Notes: a model not told the origin generated them from the letters alone. Positions 18,540 to 30,424 are shown, counted from the stretch's first letter. The stretch: 64,000 nt of DNA from Phascolomyces articulosus (GCA_025677815.1 JAIXMP010000003.1:1-64000), one strand, 5' to 3'. A program made the numbers and translations.

Positions 18540-20456
18540 TCATTCTTGTTGGTTATTGGTGGATATCTCAGTTTCTTGGACTTGCTCTTCCATCTCAGGT
18601 GTCCTACTACCACTACTGCTTGGATCAGTGACGATATGCTGCTGTTGTGGTGATGGTTGCTGTTTTTCCTGCTGCTCCTTTTTTTGTTGTTCCTTCTTCT
18701 TTTTGTCTTTATCTTGTCGATCAAGAATCATGAGGTATTCGGCCATAAATTTATAAATCTGAGGTGTATACTCACGTAGTGGATCATCCTTTTGCTTGTT
18801 CATTACAATATAATAGTTTGCATGATCGAGTGCACCCACCAAACTGATAAAATCTCGAATGCGTGCCCGACCTGGAAAATCCACCCCTTTCAAAATATTA
18901 CGTGGCAACTGACCAATTCTCCACATAACCATAAATTGTTGATAGAAAAAGTAGACTGCTCTACGTGCCATGTCAATATCTTCAATGTATTTTGCTTCTT
19001 CATCAGTCATTTTTACCGAAACATCTTCTTGTTCTGCTGCTGTCGTTGTTGTAGTATTGTTGGATGGGTCTACGCCTTTTTTACCCTTTTTGTCAGGATT
19101 ATTGGCTCGACGTTTTCGTTCCTGGACAAGTTTCATCTTTTCACCCCATGCATCACCACGTTCGCGTACTTTTTGTTTATCTTTCTTGTTGATCCCGCCA
19201 AACCAACCGTAGATATTGTGAAGATGAGTGCGCATTTCTGTACTTGAAAATTCTCGAACAAGTTGCATGGTCATCTCAGTCAACTTCATTCGCTTTTCTT
19301 CGGATATTTCTTCGGATTCTGAGTTGTGGAGTAAATCACCACCACAGCCGCTACTAATGGAAGCAATATCTTTGGAAAAGGGGAAACCATTGTGAATGCG
19401 AATAGCACGGATCAAACGGAAAACAGACACTTCATCCTTTTTATTACAAAGCAATTGTTTCAGATATCTCTCCATTTTGGGGGAATCGAGAGGTCCATAA
19501 AGGAGTTGGTAGGCTCCGATAAAGTCATCCCAGGTACCTGACATTTTTTCTGCACCAATTCGATTTACCCAAAACCAATAGCAATCCTCAGTCATGTCTT
19601 CTCGAAAACGTTCAACTGTAATCTTGGCTGCCATATTATTGATCTTGTAATATAAATAAAGGTCATCGATATGTTTACGAATAGCATCGGCTTCAGTTTT
19701 CAAGTACTCGCGAAGTTTCTTGGCTCGTAAAGGTCGTTCATAAGTATTCCATTTGACACTCTGTTCGAATGATTTTTCTCGAGCATCATCGTCAATAAAT
19801 TCTTCAGCAACTTTTTGAGCTTTTTGAACCCGATTGACAATGGTTTTCAAAATGTATTCCCCTCTTGGTTGTTGAAGTTTCTGTAGGCGTTCTTCCTCTT
19901 TATTTTTCTCCTCCTTGCCATCTATAATTTTACTGCCGTTGTCGTCGTCACTATTGCGTACTGTTCTTGACGATGACGATGAGGACGATGAAGCAGTCGA
20001 TTGTTGCTTTTCACCCTTATTATCATTCTTTTTGTTGTTGTTGTTGGGAAGGTGAGAAGAAACTGACATTGCCACGCTGTTTTTTCTTGAAGAAGGTTTA
20101 GATGATAAACCAAGCTTGAAAGAGGTCACAGAGGATCGAACATGTTGATAAAAGGACCCTTTTCGAACCACCTTACCAGATCCATCCACTCCATTCATCA
20201 ACATGAACCGATGGTGTCGATTCTTCTTTATTTGCTCGGCTGTTTTTTCTGGCACCGTGTGATCTGGTAGTATATCCAATATATGCTTGCATTCATCACG
20301 AAATTCTTCCGTTTCAGGACCCACATTGATGAAATCTTGTCTTCTTGCTTCAAAAAACTCTACCGCTTCTTTCAAAATAAATTCGGCCGCTTCCTTGGTA
20401 AGTATACCATGGCCAATACCAAGCTTGGCTCCCCAAGTAAAGATGTCATTGAACAT
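18540..20456 (-). CDS. Array family protein P1 (uncharacterised, longest member)
   Basis: I do not recognise this family. Single-exon frame of 638 residues, predicted mostly helical and charged; no signal peptide or membrane segment. From N to C: a helical start (KEAAEFILKEAVEFFEARR ... ETEEFRDECKHILDILP), a basic and Ser/Asn-rich variable region (RKGSFYQHVRSSVTSFKLG ... poly-Ser), VKWNTYERPLRAKKLREYLK, an FW block (DCYWFWVNRIGAEKMSGTW, then YQLLYGPL, VSVFRLIRAIRIHNGFPFSKDI), EEISEEKRMKLTEMTMQLVREF, YGWFGGINKKDKQK, then the family signature MARRAVYFFYQQFMVMWRIG ... DFPGRARIRDFISLVGALDHANYY, and a Lys/Gln/Ser-rich tail. It is the most divergent member and sits at the edge of the array. Six relatives follow on the same strand. 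A TATA-like TATAAAAAT lies about 100 bp upstream and a GCGCCA at 20613-20618. Confidence 0.85.
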   Translation of the reverse strand: MFNDIFTWGAKLGIGHGILTKEAAEFILKEAVEFFEARRQDFINVGPETEEFRDECKHILDILPDHTVPEKTAEQIKKNRHHRFMLMNGVDGSGKVVRKGSFYQHVRSSVTSFKLGLSSKPSSRKNSVAMSVSSHLPNNNNKKNDNKGEKQQSTASSSSSSSSRTVRNSDDDNGSKIIDGKEEKNKEEERLQKLQQPRGEYILKTIVNRVQKAQKVAEEFIDDDAREKSFEQSVKWNTYERPLRAKKLREYLKTEADAIRKHIDDLYLYYKINNMAAKITVERFREDMTEDCYWFWVNRIGAEKMSGTWDDFIGAYQLLYGPLDSPKMERYLKQLLCNKKDEVSVFRLIRAIRIHNGFPFSKDIASISSGCGGDLLHNSESEEISEEKRMKLTEMTMQLVREFSSTEMRTHLHNIYGWFGGINKKDKQKVRERGDAWGEKMKLVQERKRRANNPDKKGKKGVDPSNNTTTTTAAEQEDVSVKMTDEEAKYIEDIDMARRAVYFFYQQFMVMWRIGQLPRNILKGVDFPGRARIRDFISLVGALDHANYYIVMNKQKDDPLREYTPQIYKFMAEYLMILDRQDKDKKKKEQQKKEQQEKQQPSPQQQHIVTDPSSSGSRTPEMEEQVQETEISTNNQQE

Positions 20457-21652
20457 TGTTACAGTTGTAGAAAAATAGAGAGGCTGGAATAGAAAAGAAG
20501 GTTGAATATGGCAGTTTATGTAAATTATAATGTGGCGATTTGTGAAAAAGTGGCTTTATTTTTATACTTTTTTTCAAAAAAGCAAGATACAGTGCTTAGC
20601 ATTGTGTGACATGCGCCATACTTCACAAAATATATAGATTTGATGACAATACGGTTCTGCCAAGAAGAGATGAAAAAAAAAAGAAAGACGTTTGCTGTAG
20701 TTGTTATAATCATGCTTGAAAGTTCTTTTTTTTTGTACGCCCGAACTTGCTTTGTTTGCATTGCCAATTTTTTTAATAATTATACAGTACCCGGAACAAT
20801 AAAATGCTGAGCAGTAGTACAAGAAACACATCACTTTATCGTCATAGTAGTAGCAATGATTGGGAGATTTTTTTTCATTTACGTACATGCTCAGTAAAAG
20901 ATGATGCTAGGTAGGTTTTTTTTAACTCATGAATCAATAAATACGTGAAATTTCATATTTTTTTTATAAATTTAACAAACTTGAATTATATCTAAGAACT
21001 TCTCTGCCAAGAATCATTTTATCAAGTTTTAGTCTAACGCGCCGCTTCTCACGAACCATGTTTTTGGAATATAACTACATCATGCATGTGTGGCACTGTA
21101 TCATCAATATACGAGTGGGCCCCAGCCATCGGTTTCTATAACAATACTTTGATGAATTGACTTTCGGTATTAATTTTAGAAAATGTTGCACAGAAAGAAG
21201 GTATTTATTGCTTCCATTATTCCTCTTTTGTAGCACGATAACCACTGATGGATTGCTAAGCTATGATATATAATATATTAAAGTTATAAGCATGGTTTGT
21301 TTGTTGTGGTAACATACATATACTCGGTCTCCGGCATACATAGAGGGTATATTTATCAAAAAGTGCGAGATTGTAATGATCTATTTGCAGATTCTCGATT
21401 CTCCTGGAAGATCATTCCATGAGAATCCTTATTACATAGTATCCGACGTCATTTTAACGGATGGAAATTCATATAGATTATTGGTTTCCTGTTGAGCTCA
21501 TGCTAGTGTCATAACTACAAAACAATTGAAAAAAAGGGTATATTATCAAGTATACCGCGCTAGGGATAAATACATGTTAGTGACTGCTTCACTATAATAC
21601 AAGTTATATACTATGTTGTTTTTATTTGATTTGATTCATTATATAAACGATA
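20457..21652. other. P1 upstream region
   Basis: No gene seen; the small open frames at 20525-20888 overlap each other and the promoter. It contains the TATA-like site near 20558-20566, GCGCCA at 20613-20618 and a second GCGCC core near 21040. Confidence 0.45.
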
Positions 21653-23420
21653 CTATTTATTACATAACAATTTTGATATTTGGTGGTAAGCATCAAGTGC
21701 GATATAGGGACATCCTTTGAACTTAATATGTTCAAGTGTATCCCTGTAAGTCTCAGCAAGTTTTATCATTTTATCACCAGTGGTTTTTGGAATACTATCT
21801 AGTTTTAGGGTTTTCAGATTGCTAGTGCGCAAAATCAACTTTAATATATCGTCATTCACTGAATCCACTAAAATAAAATGTATAATCATGATGCTGGAAT
21901 TACTAGGAAGGTCCTTAACAAATATTTTCATTTTTTCAGTTGTCATTTTGTACGTAGCATATTTTCTCCAACGATTGCATAGTGGTGAGTCATTCATGCA
22001 TAACATTAGACAAAACGTGACCGGATCAGGGGATATTTCCTTTAATGGAGACGATTTACTGAGGGTTGCTGATTTAAGCCGTCCGCATCAATGTTAGAAT
22101 CCCAGATATAGTCAAGAGCCTTATTTTCGAGGATTTCAGCAAAGCCGCTTCAAGTACACTATTGATCGTAATCTTTGTCGTTTCAAAATTGATTGACTCG
22201 AGTTTAGTACATTTGAGTATGAAAGCTGTGGTATGTGGATCTACATTGTTTGTGAAACGACTAATGTATCTCAAATGGGTAAGATTGCTTGCTTTGATTT
22301 CTGAAACCCTATTTCAATCCTCCAGTACAGCTTCAACAAGGGTTTTCGTTGCAAGAAGTAGCTCTTTTATAGTTATTTTATTCTTGTCTAGTAATGGAAT
22401 TGCGTCACTTACCTTTAGATATTGAGAAAAATATATGCCAATCTTTTGCAAACCAGAGTGTTGTTCCGTGTTGTTGTCGTTCATCATTTTTGGTTCGGTG
22501 ATATGGTTAGAAATACAGCCATTAAATCCAAGAATCTGAATATTAGAACTGTGGGATTCAAATACTTTGATGCATCACCAAAGCAGTACGAAATGGCCAA
22601 GTGTTCCATTTGGAGGCATTGTGATAGCATTGTTTTGAGAAAGTGATCTGAAATAATCCTTTGTGTTGTTAAGTCCAGATATTTGATATTGGATGGTCCT
22701 TGGGTGATGGATTTGGTATCGCTAAACCAATTAGGAAACTCTAATATATTCGAGCTACAATGATAACTAAGTAATAATTCTAGTGTTGGGCAAGCAAGAA
22801 AGATATTGTTCAGTGATAATCAATTTTTTTTTCATTCCCATAGACAAGTTTGAGTCTAATAAAGTTTGTCCCAAGTTGAGGTAACAAAATCAAAAGACTT
22901 TCTCCAAGATTTGCTTTGCACCCTAGAAAAGAGCCATAAAAGCATGATAATATTAATAAAAAAAATCATACTCATAACTCTGTTCTCTCCCCGTCCCTTC
23001 CTCTCTCTCTCTCTCTCTCTTCCATGTCCTATAATTACATTATTGTAAAATTCAACATGACACACATTCCAAAAGCTATTACATGTAATATCTCGAAACA
23101 ATTTTTGTAAGACTTGTCGGTCGTGATCGATTTCGGATATTTGCAGATGGATAATATGGTCAGCTACCAGTGGGAGGTATTTAGATACACGAGGGTCAAT
23201 AAATTCTTGAGGAACACACCAATCCTTCCATATAATAGGGATTTTTACCAAAACCTGACGCTGTTGTGTCGATACTTCCATGCAGTTCTAGATAAATTTG
23301 GGATTAAATGGCAGTTTATCTTTGCGAATCAAATTAAATACTGCAGGGAGAAGATCAATTGAGAGCCATGTCATGAAGTTAATTTTTCCCCAGTTGTGTT
23401 TCTGGCGTTCTTCTACATAT
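21653..23420 (-). pseudogene. Decayed F-box/leucine-rich-repeat-like gene
   Basis: Open pieces on one strand read like an LRR protein but are interrupted. From 5' to 3': WLSIDLLPAVFNLIRKDKL (position of an F-box start) then an in-frame stop at 23288-23290; PIIWKDWCVPQEFIDPR and YLPLVADHIIHLQISE (to about 22860); LLLATKTLVEAVLED followed by a TGA and then EIKASNLTHLRYISRF, FILKCTKLESINFETTKITI; finally NDDILKLILRTSNLKTLKLDSI and DTLEHIKFKGCPYIALDAY to the stop at 21653. Repeated units with L..I/L.L and the 'KC.KLE.INFE' pattern suggest LRRs as in fungal F-box proteins. At least two stops and frame changes argue for a pseudogene. An unusual multi-exon gene is possible, but I could not build consistent splice sites. 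Confidence 0.4.
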
Positions 23421-24261
23421 TTTGTCGAAATAACCCATATAGTGGATCGTCATCAAATATTTTTTTTTACAGATCTTTATTGTGTATTGTGATTGCTTCA
23501 TTGTGTTTTCCTTACATGGCAAGAACGTTGCTAGCACATATATAAGTCATTTATCGGGACGAAATGAGTCATTCGTTTCCTTATTTCTATGGATTTTTGG
23601 AACAAACCTTTCATAGCGTACACTGCTGAATGAGTCTAGAATAGATACCATATGGTTGTCAAGTTGTTCAATTGCTTGCCAACAGTCATCAAGTAATGTC
23701 GCGTCATAATCATCAGTGACAAAGGTTGTTTAATAGAGGGATGTTATTCGTTCCATCTTTTGCCTATGTTAGCATATTGCGATAGTTGTCGCTTTTTTCG
23801 CCTGGTTGGTTGATTTGTTACTTCAAATTTCTTGAGAGACTCATGAAGGAAATTGAATTGTAAAAGTAAAACGTGACGCGCCCATTGATAAATAGAAATT
23901 CACTTATTACTACTTTTGACCATATATGACTAGTGAAAAATGGATTTATTTTACCAGAGTACATTGTTATTAATATTATTCATACATCAATGCGAAAACG
24001 CGCACATAATTATTAAATCAAAAAAAAAAAAGAAAGAAATTTATTACATCTAAAAGTGAAATATTATATATTATTAAAAGATATTGTATATGTAAAAATT
24101 TTTAAAGAAAAATACAATAGATGATAAAGAAAAATGTAACAAAATATGGGTATATTGATGATTAGGCGATGATGATGAGTATATGATTATTTTTGAGGCA
24201 TATCTCCTCTCTATTGTTCTATTGTCTATTCTATATCTTCTTGTGGTGTAAATAACGATTA
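23421..24261. other. Intergenic and 3' flank of P2
   Basis: No gene seen. From 23975 onward it belongs to the unit that is duplicated at 28782. Confidence 0.5.
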
Positions 24262-25617
24262 TTATTTAGTACTATCTTGTTTTTGTTGATTCTTGTAATC
24301 ATCACGTTCTTTTGATTGTTGGACTAACATATTCAAGTATAACTCCATAAAGTCATAAACCTTGGGTCGATAATCCTTCTTTGGACTGTCTTTGTCTAAG
24401 CCCATCACAATGTAAAAGTTTGCTTGATCCAATGGTGTAACAAAGTTGAGAAAATCTCGAATACGACCTTTGCCAGGAAAATCGATTGATTTCAAGATTT
24501 CACGAGTAACATCGCCAACACGCCAGATGGTAACAAATTGTTCATAGAAAAAGTAAATGGCACGTCGAGCTTGATCAATTTGTTCAGCTTGTTCATGTTT
24601 TGCTTGAAGTAATTCTTGCTTGTTATCAGAAATAAGAGCACGTCTTTCCTTCATCAATGTGCCCCATTCATTGGCTCGTTCTCTCATTGCTTCTTTGTTC
24701 TTCTTGTCGTAACCAGCATACCATGAGTAAATAGAAACAAGATGATTTCGCATTTTTGCTTCAGAGAATTTATCAACTAAATCTAATGCAACTTTTGTCA
24801 GTTGCACACGTTGTTCTTCAGACATATTGGTTTTGTTGTTCAAGCTGATGGAGGTTGCTTCGATGATGCTGGTATTGGTGATAGTGTCTGGGAATGGGAA
24901 TTGATTGTTGTATTTACGAAGTGTCAAGATGAATCGATGGATTGTCACCTTTTTGTCGGTATCACTAAGTAAATTTTCCATAGCTTGTAACATGGATACA
25001 TCAAGATTTCCATAGAGAAGTTGATAAACATTGATAAATTGTTGCCAAGTACCATCGAGTTTGTTTTGACCAATACAGACTGACCAAAATGAATAGCTGG
25101 AGCTTGCCATGAATTCCCGTAAAAGTGTGATATTTCGTTTTTCAGATGCGATGTTGAGTTGATATTGAAAGTGGAGATTATTGATTCGTTGGAGAATGGT
25201 GTCTAAATCCATTTGAACATAATCACGGAATTCTTTTGCTTGTAAAGGTCGATCGATTGTCACCCATTTGATACGCTTGTCTTGTTTCTTATCTTGTTTT
25301 AAGAAATCTTCTGCTAATGTTTTTGCCACGGATACTTTGTCATTCAAGTATTTTTGAATTGTGTTGTTTTGCTTGATAAAGGTTTCATTCCCAGAAACTT
25401 GTATTTTTGACAAGAGGGTTTGGATTTGATCGAAATCTTGGATAAACTGTTCCATATCATCAGTTGTAAGAATGGAATCAGATACATTGCTTCGTAAATA
25501 TTCAACGATGTGTGAATATACTATAGATGAATCATCTGGAATAGATGAGTTTAATAAAATTGAAGTAGTAATAATAGATTGAATGGTCATGTTTTGTATG
25601 TATGAATAGATAAATGT
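23975..25617. repeat. Duplicated 1643-bp unit, copy 1 (contains P2)
   Basis: The sequence from 23975 to 25617 recurs at 28782-30424 with a constant offset of 4807 bp. The encoded proteins are identical, and the flank segments I compared, including an A12 tract, also match exactly. The unit carries 287 bp 3' of the gene and only 27 bp 5' of its ATG. No target-site duplication or terminal inverted repeat was seen at the ends. Confidence 0.93.
24262..25590 (-). CDS. Array family protein P2 (uncharacterised, short subgroup)
   Basis: Single-exon, 442 residues, unknown function. Compared with P5/P6 it lacks the basic variable segment after the N-terminal helices. Layout: N-terminal helical part (residues 1-100), KWVTIDRPLQAKEFRDYVQ (109-127), FW block (FWSVCIGQNKLDGTWQQF at 168-185, YQLLYGNL, VTIHRFILTLRKYNNQFPFPD to 235), MSEEQRVQLTKVALDLVDKF (256-275), RNHLVSIYSWYAGYDKKNKE (281-300), RERANEWG, and the signature ARRAIYFFYEQF (341-352) ... 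IDFPGKGRIRDFLNFV, TPLDQANFYIVM (386-396), then a Gln/Lys-rich end. A TATA box (reverse complement of 25660-25667) lies about 70 bp upstream of the start. The protein is identical to P3. Confidence 0.87.
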   Translation of the reverse strand: MTIQSIITTSILLNSSIPDDSSIVYSHIVEYLRSNVSDSILTTDDMEQFIQDFDQIQTLLSKIQVSGNETFIKQNNTIQKYLNDKVSVAKTLAEDFLKQDKKQDKRIKWVTIDRPLQAKEFRDYVQMDLDTILQRINNLHFQYQLNIASEKRNITLLREFMASSSYSFWSVCIGQNKLDGTWQQFINVYQLLYGNLDVSMLQAMENLLSDTDKKVTIHRFILTLRKYNNQFPFPDTITNTSIIEATSISLNNKTNMSEEQRVQLTKVALDLVDKFSEAKMRNHLVSIYSWYAGYDKKNKEAMRERANEWGTLMKERRALISDNKQELLQAKHEQAEQIDQARRAIYFFYEQFVTIWRVGDVTREILKSIDFPGKGRIRDFLNFVTPLDQANFYIVMGLDKDSPKKDYRPKVYDFMELYLNMLVQQSKERDDYKNQQKQDSTK

Positions 25618-28600
25618 GTGAATGAAAATAAATCCGGAAAATGTGAAAAAGGATTCCTATTTATATAAAATTGACAAGGTTTGGCATGCGGCGCGTGATG
25701 TTTGTGTAACTGTTACATCATTACATAAATTGTCAACAAATAAAAAAAAACATGGCTCAGCAAAAAAAGAAACTCCAAATAGAATTCATAATGTTGTTGC
25801 TTTAGCATGTGAATATTTTAATACTGCTGTAGTATATACCATAATTAGTATTTGACCCAAGATATAAATTCTATTAGTTGATGTTGAGCTATCATTTTGG
25901 GGAGAAAGACCCCCTTTTAGGTAAAAATCCGGTTTCCCTTACTTTTGGGGAAAAGTCTAATAGGTCTGTGCGTCTCCCATTGGTCTCAGATGACTCGTGT
26001 ATATATTACCATATTAAGGCATCCTATGATGTAATGTTGTGCCGCATTACAATTATAGATTGGAATTGTTTGTGTTTATGACTTCATAGAATATTTTAAA
26101 ATAGATAGAATGGGTTGTTATTGTCTTTATTTAAAATGCCAAGGAATAGAAATGATAACAGTGTAATAGTAAAAATTCTTTGTTTGGGCTGCGGTTATAT
26201 GTAGTATTCCCCAATCTTTGGCATATGCAGACATTTTCATGGTGCATTCAGAAAAAAGTGGATGGGGCGCCACTGACATTATATAATATTGTGGCGTTAT
26301 AGTTTAACAAAATCGAATCCAGGTACTATTAATAGCCAACAACGTATTTGTAAAAAAACAGGATTATTGCTAGAAAATTCTTTGGCATGTGACCAGCAGG
26401 TAAATTACTAAACGTGATTGACGATCATAATGATAAATGTTGTTCTACATATTACTTTTTGAGCAAAGATTAATTAGTAACTGGCGATATAAAAGAAGTA
26501 TCAGTTTCCATCGTAAAGCCGATTGTCGTGTGCAGATGTAACGATATATCCAGGACCTTTTGAAAGGAAGTGTTGAAGACTTTATAAACATGAAAAATTA
26601 CTTACTGCGCCAACACTTTATAAACTGGATTGGATGGAGCGCCGATATCGCTGATGTATTGTCCGAAAGAAATATAATATAGTTTACAGAAGTATATTAT
26701 ACCAAGGTGGGAAACATCTAAAAATAAATCTCTAAAAGTTTAATTTTTGGATGGAGATGTCCCCTTAGGATCAACTGAATGTTTAATCCTTCTCCAATCC
26801 AAGATAGCCCATACTACTACTATCATATAACAGTTGATGTCGTTGCCTGCAATCCTAACATTCATCATTATTCGCCAATATAATGGACTTCTGACTCTCA
26901 CTTTCAATAATACTTACCTCAATCGACACTCCGTTGACACAGACCACCATGGCAATTACTCTTGGAATCAAATAAAATAAAGGAAAAAATAATAGCGTAA
27001 GCACTTGAAGAAATGGCGTGAAATTCATAGCTACAAAAGAAAAAAGACTTACTTTCTTGTTCGAAAAATATAATTATTTTAAGGAATACTATACACGTTT
27101 GTCATTGCTTCAATGGACCGTGAACATTAGTCAATGCTAACCAAAACGTTGTATATTGCTGTAATTAAAGGAAAAATGATAGACCTTCAATGCTACTAAA
27201 AATTGACCCAGTGTTGAAATATATTTCTGTTTTTTGTTCAAGTATAACAACAATAACAATGATTATAAAACGTTATTGCCAAACAAAAAAAAATACCAGC
27301 CCATCGCTAGATTCATGGCGAAGAACATGATGCTATGACCATTTGAATAAGGTCGTGGTTATAGAACAAAAAAAAGGTACATGACTATCGACAACATAAA
27401 TTAAATTGTACTCCCCCTATTATTATACAATAGTTTTCAAACCCTTAATTGACTTAATACTGCTGGTGTTTAATATAATAATAGTTCTGTTTAAAATATT
27501 AACAATGCTTTTCCATATATATATTATTATTATATCAAGGCATAGTGTTTACATTGCCGTATACTTATGTAGCAAGAAGAAGTTATATATATAAAACTAT
27601 ATCACCAAATAGGCATAAAAATAGAGAAAAATGCTATAGACCATATAATATGTACTTCTTCAATTTTTAGTTTTCAATAAAGTTGTTATTGTTGAAGGTT
27701 TTCTTTCTTAATGACGACTTTGGTTTAGTCACTAGTAACATCAAGCACTATTATTATTCTTCATTTGTTTTCCATTGAGCTGTATGGAAAGCTTGCTTTT
27801 TTTATCGTGCTTGTGTATCTTAGTTTGCAGCCGTTAGATTTTGATAACCCGTGCAATCAATCTCTCTAACGTCCCTCCTCTCTTTTCTCACAAAACATGT
27901 TGTACTGTGAAAAAAACTATTTGACCTTTAAATTCCGAGCCGTTCTATCGAATTCAATATTGTTTGTGTAAATGAATCGTTATCCTGATTATCCTCCAAC
28001 AACTTGCCGTGTCATGAAAATATGCAAAATATAATATTATAGGACGATAAGTATTTATTCCCTCTCTCTTTTTATTTCAACTTCAAAATATGCACTTTAT
28101 TAACCAACATGTTGAGTATCTCGTTTCCGTGGTTTTTGTTGCCGTTTATAGTTTTTACTTGTTTATTTTTAAAGAACCCTTATGATAACGTGTCCAATGT
28201 CATATATAACCTTTTAGATAGCCACTCTTCTTTTGAATTATAAACATCAAGTTTTTCTTGTTATTTTACAGGTATCTCCTTTTCTTTTTTACATTTTACT
28301 GAAAAAAAAAACAGTCTATGAAATACAGAATTCTTTTGTAGTGATGGGTGAATAATCAATAATTTGGGTAGAAGAATTAAATACGATGCAGATAATTGGT
28401 TTTTTTTTTTGTAATATTTGGTGTCAAAATATAAGCTTTTTTATTTAACAGGGGATATATTATAATGTTAGAGAAGAGGAAAACTACCACGTGATCAAGA
28501 ATGATGATGCATTATACTATTCAATCTTTCTATCTCTCCAATGTATCTGCGTTTATTATTTACTTTAATTAGTCCCCTTTCTTTTTTGTAATGTCATATG

Positions 28601-28781
28601 TGGGAATATGCAATAATATTGGATACATTAGTGATGAGACGCATTGTTTGTGGACAAACCAATGACTACAATTTACCATCTCACTGGATTCACCTGTTGT
28701 TCGTTTTTTTTTTTCTTTTGCTATTTACTTCTTAACTAGTAATATCTCATAGCTAACACCACTATGAAGCTGTCTATTAAA
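25618..28781. other. P2 upstream region and spacer to P3
   Basis: No gene seen in 3.2 kb. It holds the P2 TATA box, GGCGCG near 25687 and the shared distant block (26209-26380, listed separately). The rest is AT-rich with many T-runs. Small open frames at 25622-25855, 25878-26081 and 27406-27594 show no family signs. Confidence 0.5.
26209..26380. promoter_or_regulatory. Shared upstream block of P2
   Basis: Contains, in order, CCCCAATCTTTGG (26209-26221), GGCGCCAC (26266-26273) and CTAGAAAATTC (26370-26380). The same three words in the same order occur upstream of P3 (30861-31063) and, with the first one inverted, P4 (36152-36354). Likely a remnant of a common ancestral promoter or enhancer; function is inference. 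Confidence 0.5.
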
Positions 28782-30424
28782 ATTATTCATACATCAATGC
28801 GAAAACGCGCACATAATTATTAAATCAAAAAAAAAAAAGAAAGAAATTTATTACATCTAAAAGTGAAATATTATATATTATTAAAAGATATTGTATATGT
28901 AAAAATTTTTAAAGAAAAATACAATAGATGATAAAGAAAAATGTAACAAAATATGGGTATATTGATGATTAGGCGATGATGATGAGTATATGATTATTTT
29001 TGAGGCATATCTCCTCTCTATTGTTCTATTGTCTATTCTATATCTTCTTGTGGTGTAAATAACGATTATTATTTAGTACTATCTTGTTTTTGTTGATTCT
29101 TGTAATCATCACGTTCTTTTGATTGTTGGACTAACATATTCAAGTATAACTCCATAAAGTCATAAACCTTGGGTCGATAATCCTTCTTTGGACTGTCTTT
29201 GTCTAAGCCCATCACAATGTAAAAGTTTGCTTGATCCAATGGTGTAACAAAGTTGAGAAAATCTCGAATACGACCTTTGCCAGGAAAATCGATTGATTTC
29301 AAGATTTCACGAGTAACATCGCCAACACGCCAGATGGTAACAAATTGTTCATAGAAAAAGTAAATGGCACGTCGAGCTTGATCAATTTGTTCAGCTTGTT
29401 CATGTTTTGCTTGAAGTAATTCTTGCTTGTTATCAGAAATAAGAGCACGTCTTTCCTTCATCAATGTGCCCCATTCATTGGCTCGTTCTCTCATTGCTTC
29501 TTTGTTCTTCTTGTCGTAACCAGCATACCATGAGTAAATAGAAACAAGATGATTTCGCATTTTTGCTTCAGAGAATTTATCAACTAAATCTAATGCAACT
29601 TTTGTCAGTTGCACACGTTGTTCTTCAGACATATTGGTTTTGTTGTTCAAGCTGATGGAGGTTGCTTCGATGATGCTGGTATTGGTGATAGTGTCTGGGA
29701 ATGGGAATTGATTGTTGTATTTACGAAGTGTCAAGATGAATCGATGGATTGTCACCTTTTTGTCGGTATCACTAAGTAAATTTTCCATAGCTTGTAACAT
29801 GGATACATCAAGATTTCCATAGAGAAGTTGATAAACATTGATAAATTGTTGCCAAGTACCATCGAGTTTGTTTTGACCAATACAGACTGACCAAAATGAA
29901 TAGCTGGAGCTTGCCATGAATTCCCGTAAAAGTGTGATATTTCGTTTTTCAGATGCGATGTTGAGTTGATATTGAAAGTGGAGATTATTGATTCGTTGGA
30001 GAATGGTGTCTAAATCCATTTGAACATAATCACGGAATTCTTTTGCTTGTAAAGGTCGATCGATTGTCACCCATTTGATACGCTTGTCTTGTTTCTTATC
30101 TTGTTTTAAGAAATCTTCTGCTAATGTTTTTGCCACGGATACTTTGTCATTCAAGTATTTTTGAATTGTGTTGTTTTGCTTGATAAAGGTTTCATTCCCA
30201 GAAACTTGTATTTTTGACAAGAGGGTTTGGATTTGATCGAAATCTTGGATAAACTGTTCCATATCATCAGTTGTAAGAATGGAATCAGATACATTGCTTC
30301 GTAAATATTCAACGATGTGTGAATATACTATAGATGAATCATCTGGAATAGATGAGTTTAATAAAATTGAAGTAGTAATAATAGATTGAATGGTCATGTT
30401 TTGTATGTATGAATAGATAAATGT
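28782..30424. repeat. Duplicated 1643-bp unit, copy 2 (contains P3)
   Basis: Exact partner of 23975-25617. Beyond both ends the two loci differ at once (left neighbour base A against T; right end TACGTT against GTGAAT), so the edges are sharp. No poly(A) tract at the 3' edge, which argues against retroposition. Confidence 0.93.
29069..30397 (-). CDS. Array family protein P3 (identical to P2)
   Basis: Single-exon, 442 residues, residue-for-residue the same as P2, so the same layout applies (RP..AKE box at 114-119, FW block 168-235, ARRAIYFFYE signature at 341-350). What differs is its upstream DNA: from 28 bp before the ATG the sequence is unrelated to P2 at close range. It has its own TATA box (reverse complement of 30501-30508, about 105 bp upstream) and three CRE-like ACGT cores (30549-30556, 30652-30659, 30795-30802). 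The two identical proteins may therefore be expressed under different conditions. An assembly error cannot be excluded from sequence alone. Confidence 0.85.
   Translation of the reverse strand: MTIQSIITTSILLNSSIPDDSSIVYSHIVEYLRSNVSDSILTTDDMEQFIQDFDQIQTLLSKIQVSGNETFIKQNNTIQKYLNDKVSVAKTLAEDFLKQDKKQDKRIKWVTIDRPLQAKEFRDYVQMDLDTILQRINNLHFQYQLNIASEKRNITLLREFMASSSYSFWSVCIGQNKLDGTWQQFINVYQLLYGNLDVSMLQAMENLLSDTDKKVTIHRFILTLRKYNNQFPFPDTITNTSIIEATSISLNNKTNMSEEQRVQLTKVALDLVDKFSEAKMRNHLVSIYSWYAGYDKKNKEAMRERANEWGTLMKERRALISDNKQELLQAKHEQAEQIDQARRAIYFFYEQFVTIWRVGDVTREILKSIDFPGKGRIRDFLNFVTPLDQANFYIVMGLDKDSPKKDYRPKVYDFMELYLNMLVQQSKERDDYKNQQKQDSTK

Noticed and set aside
19195..19225. SH2-like start (WFGGINKKD in P1) after the Cbl-like block
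   Set aside because: No FLVRES-type Arg motif or SH2 strand pattern follows, and other members do not keep it; coincidence.
23975..30424. P3 as a retrocopy of P2
   Set aside because: No poly(A) at the 3' edge, no target duplication, and the unit includes 287 bp beyond the stop codon.
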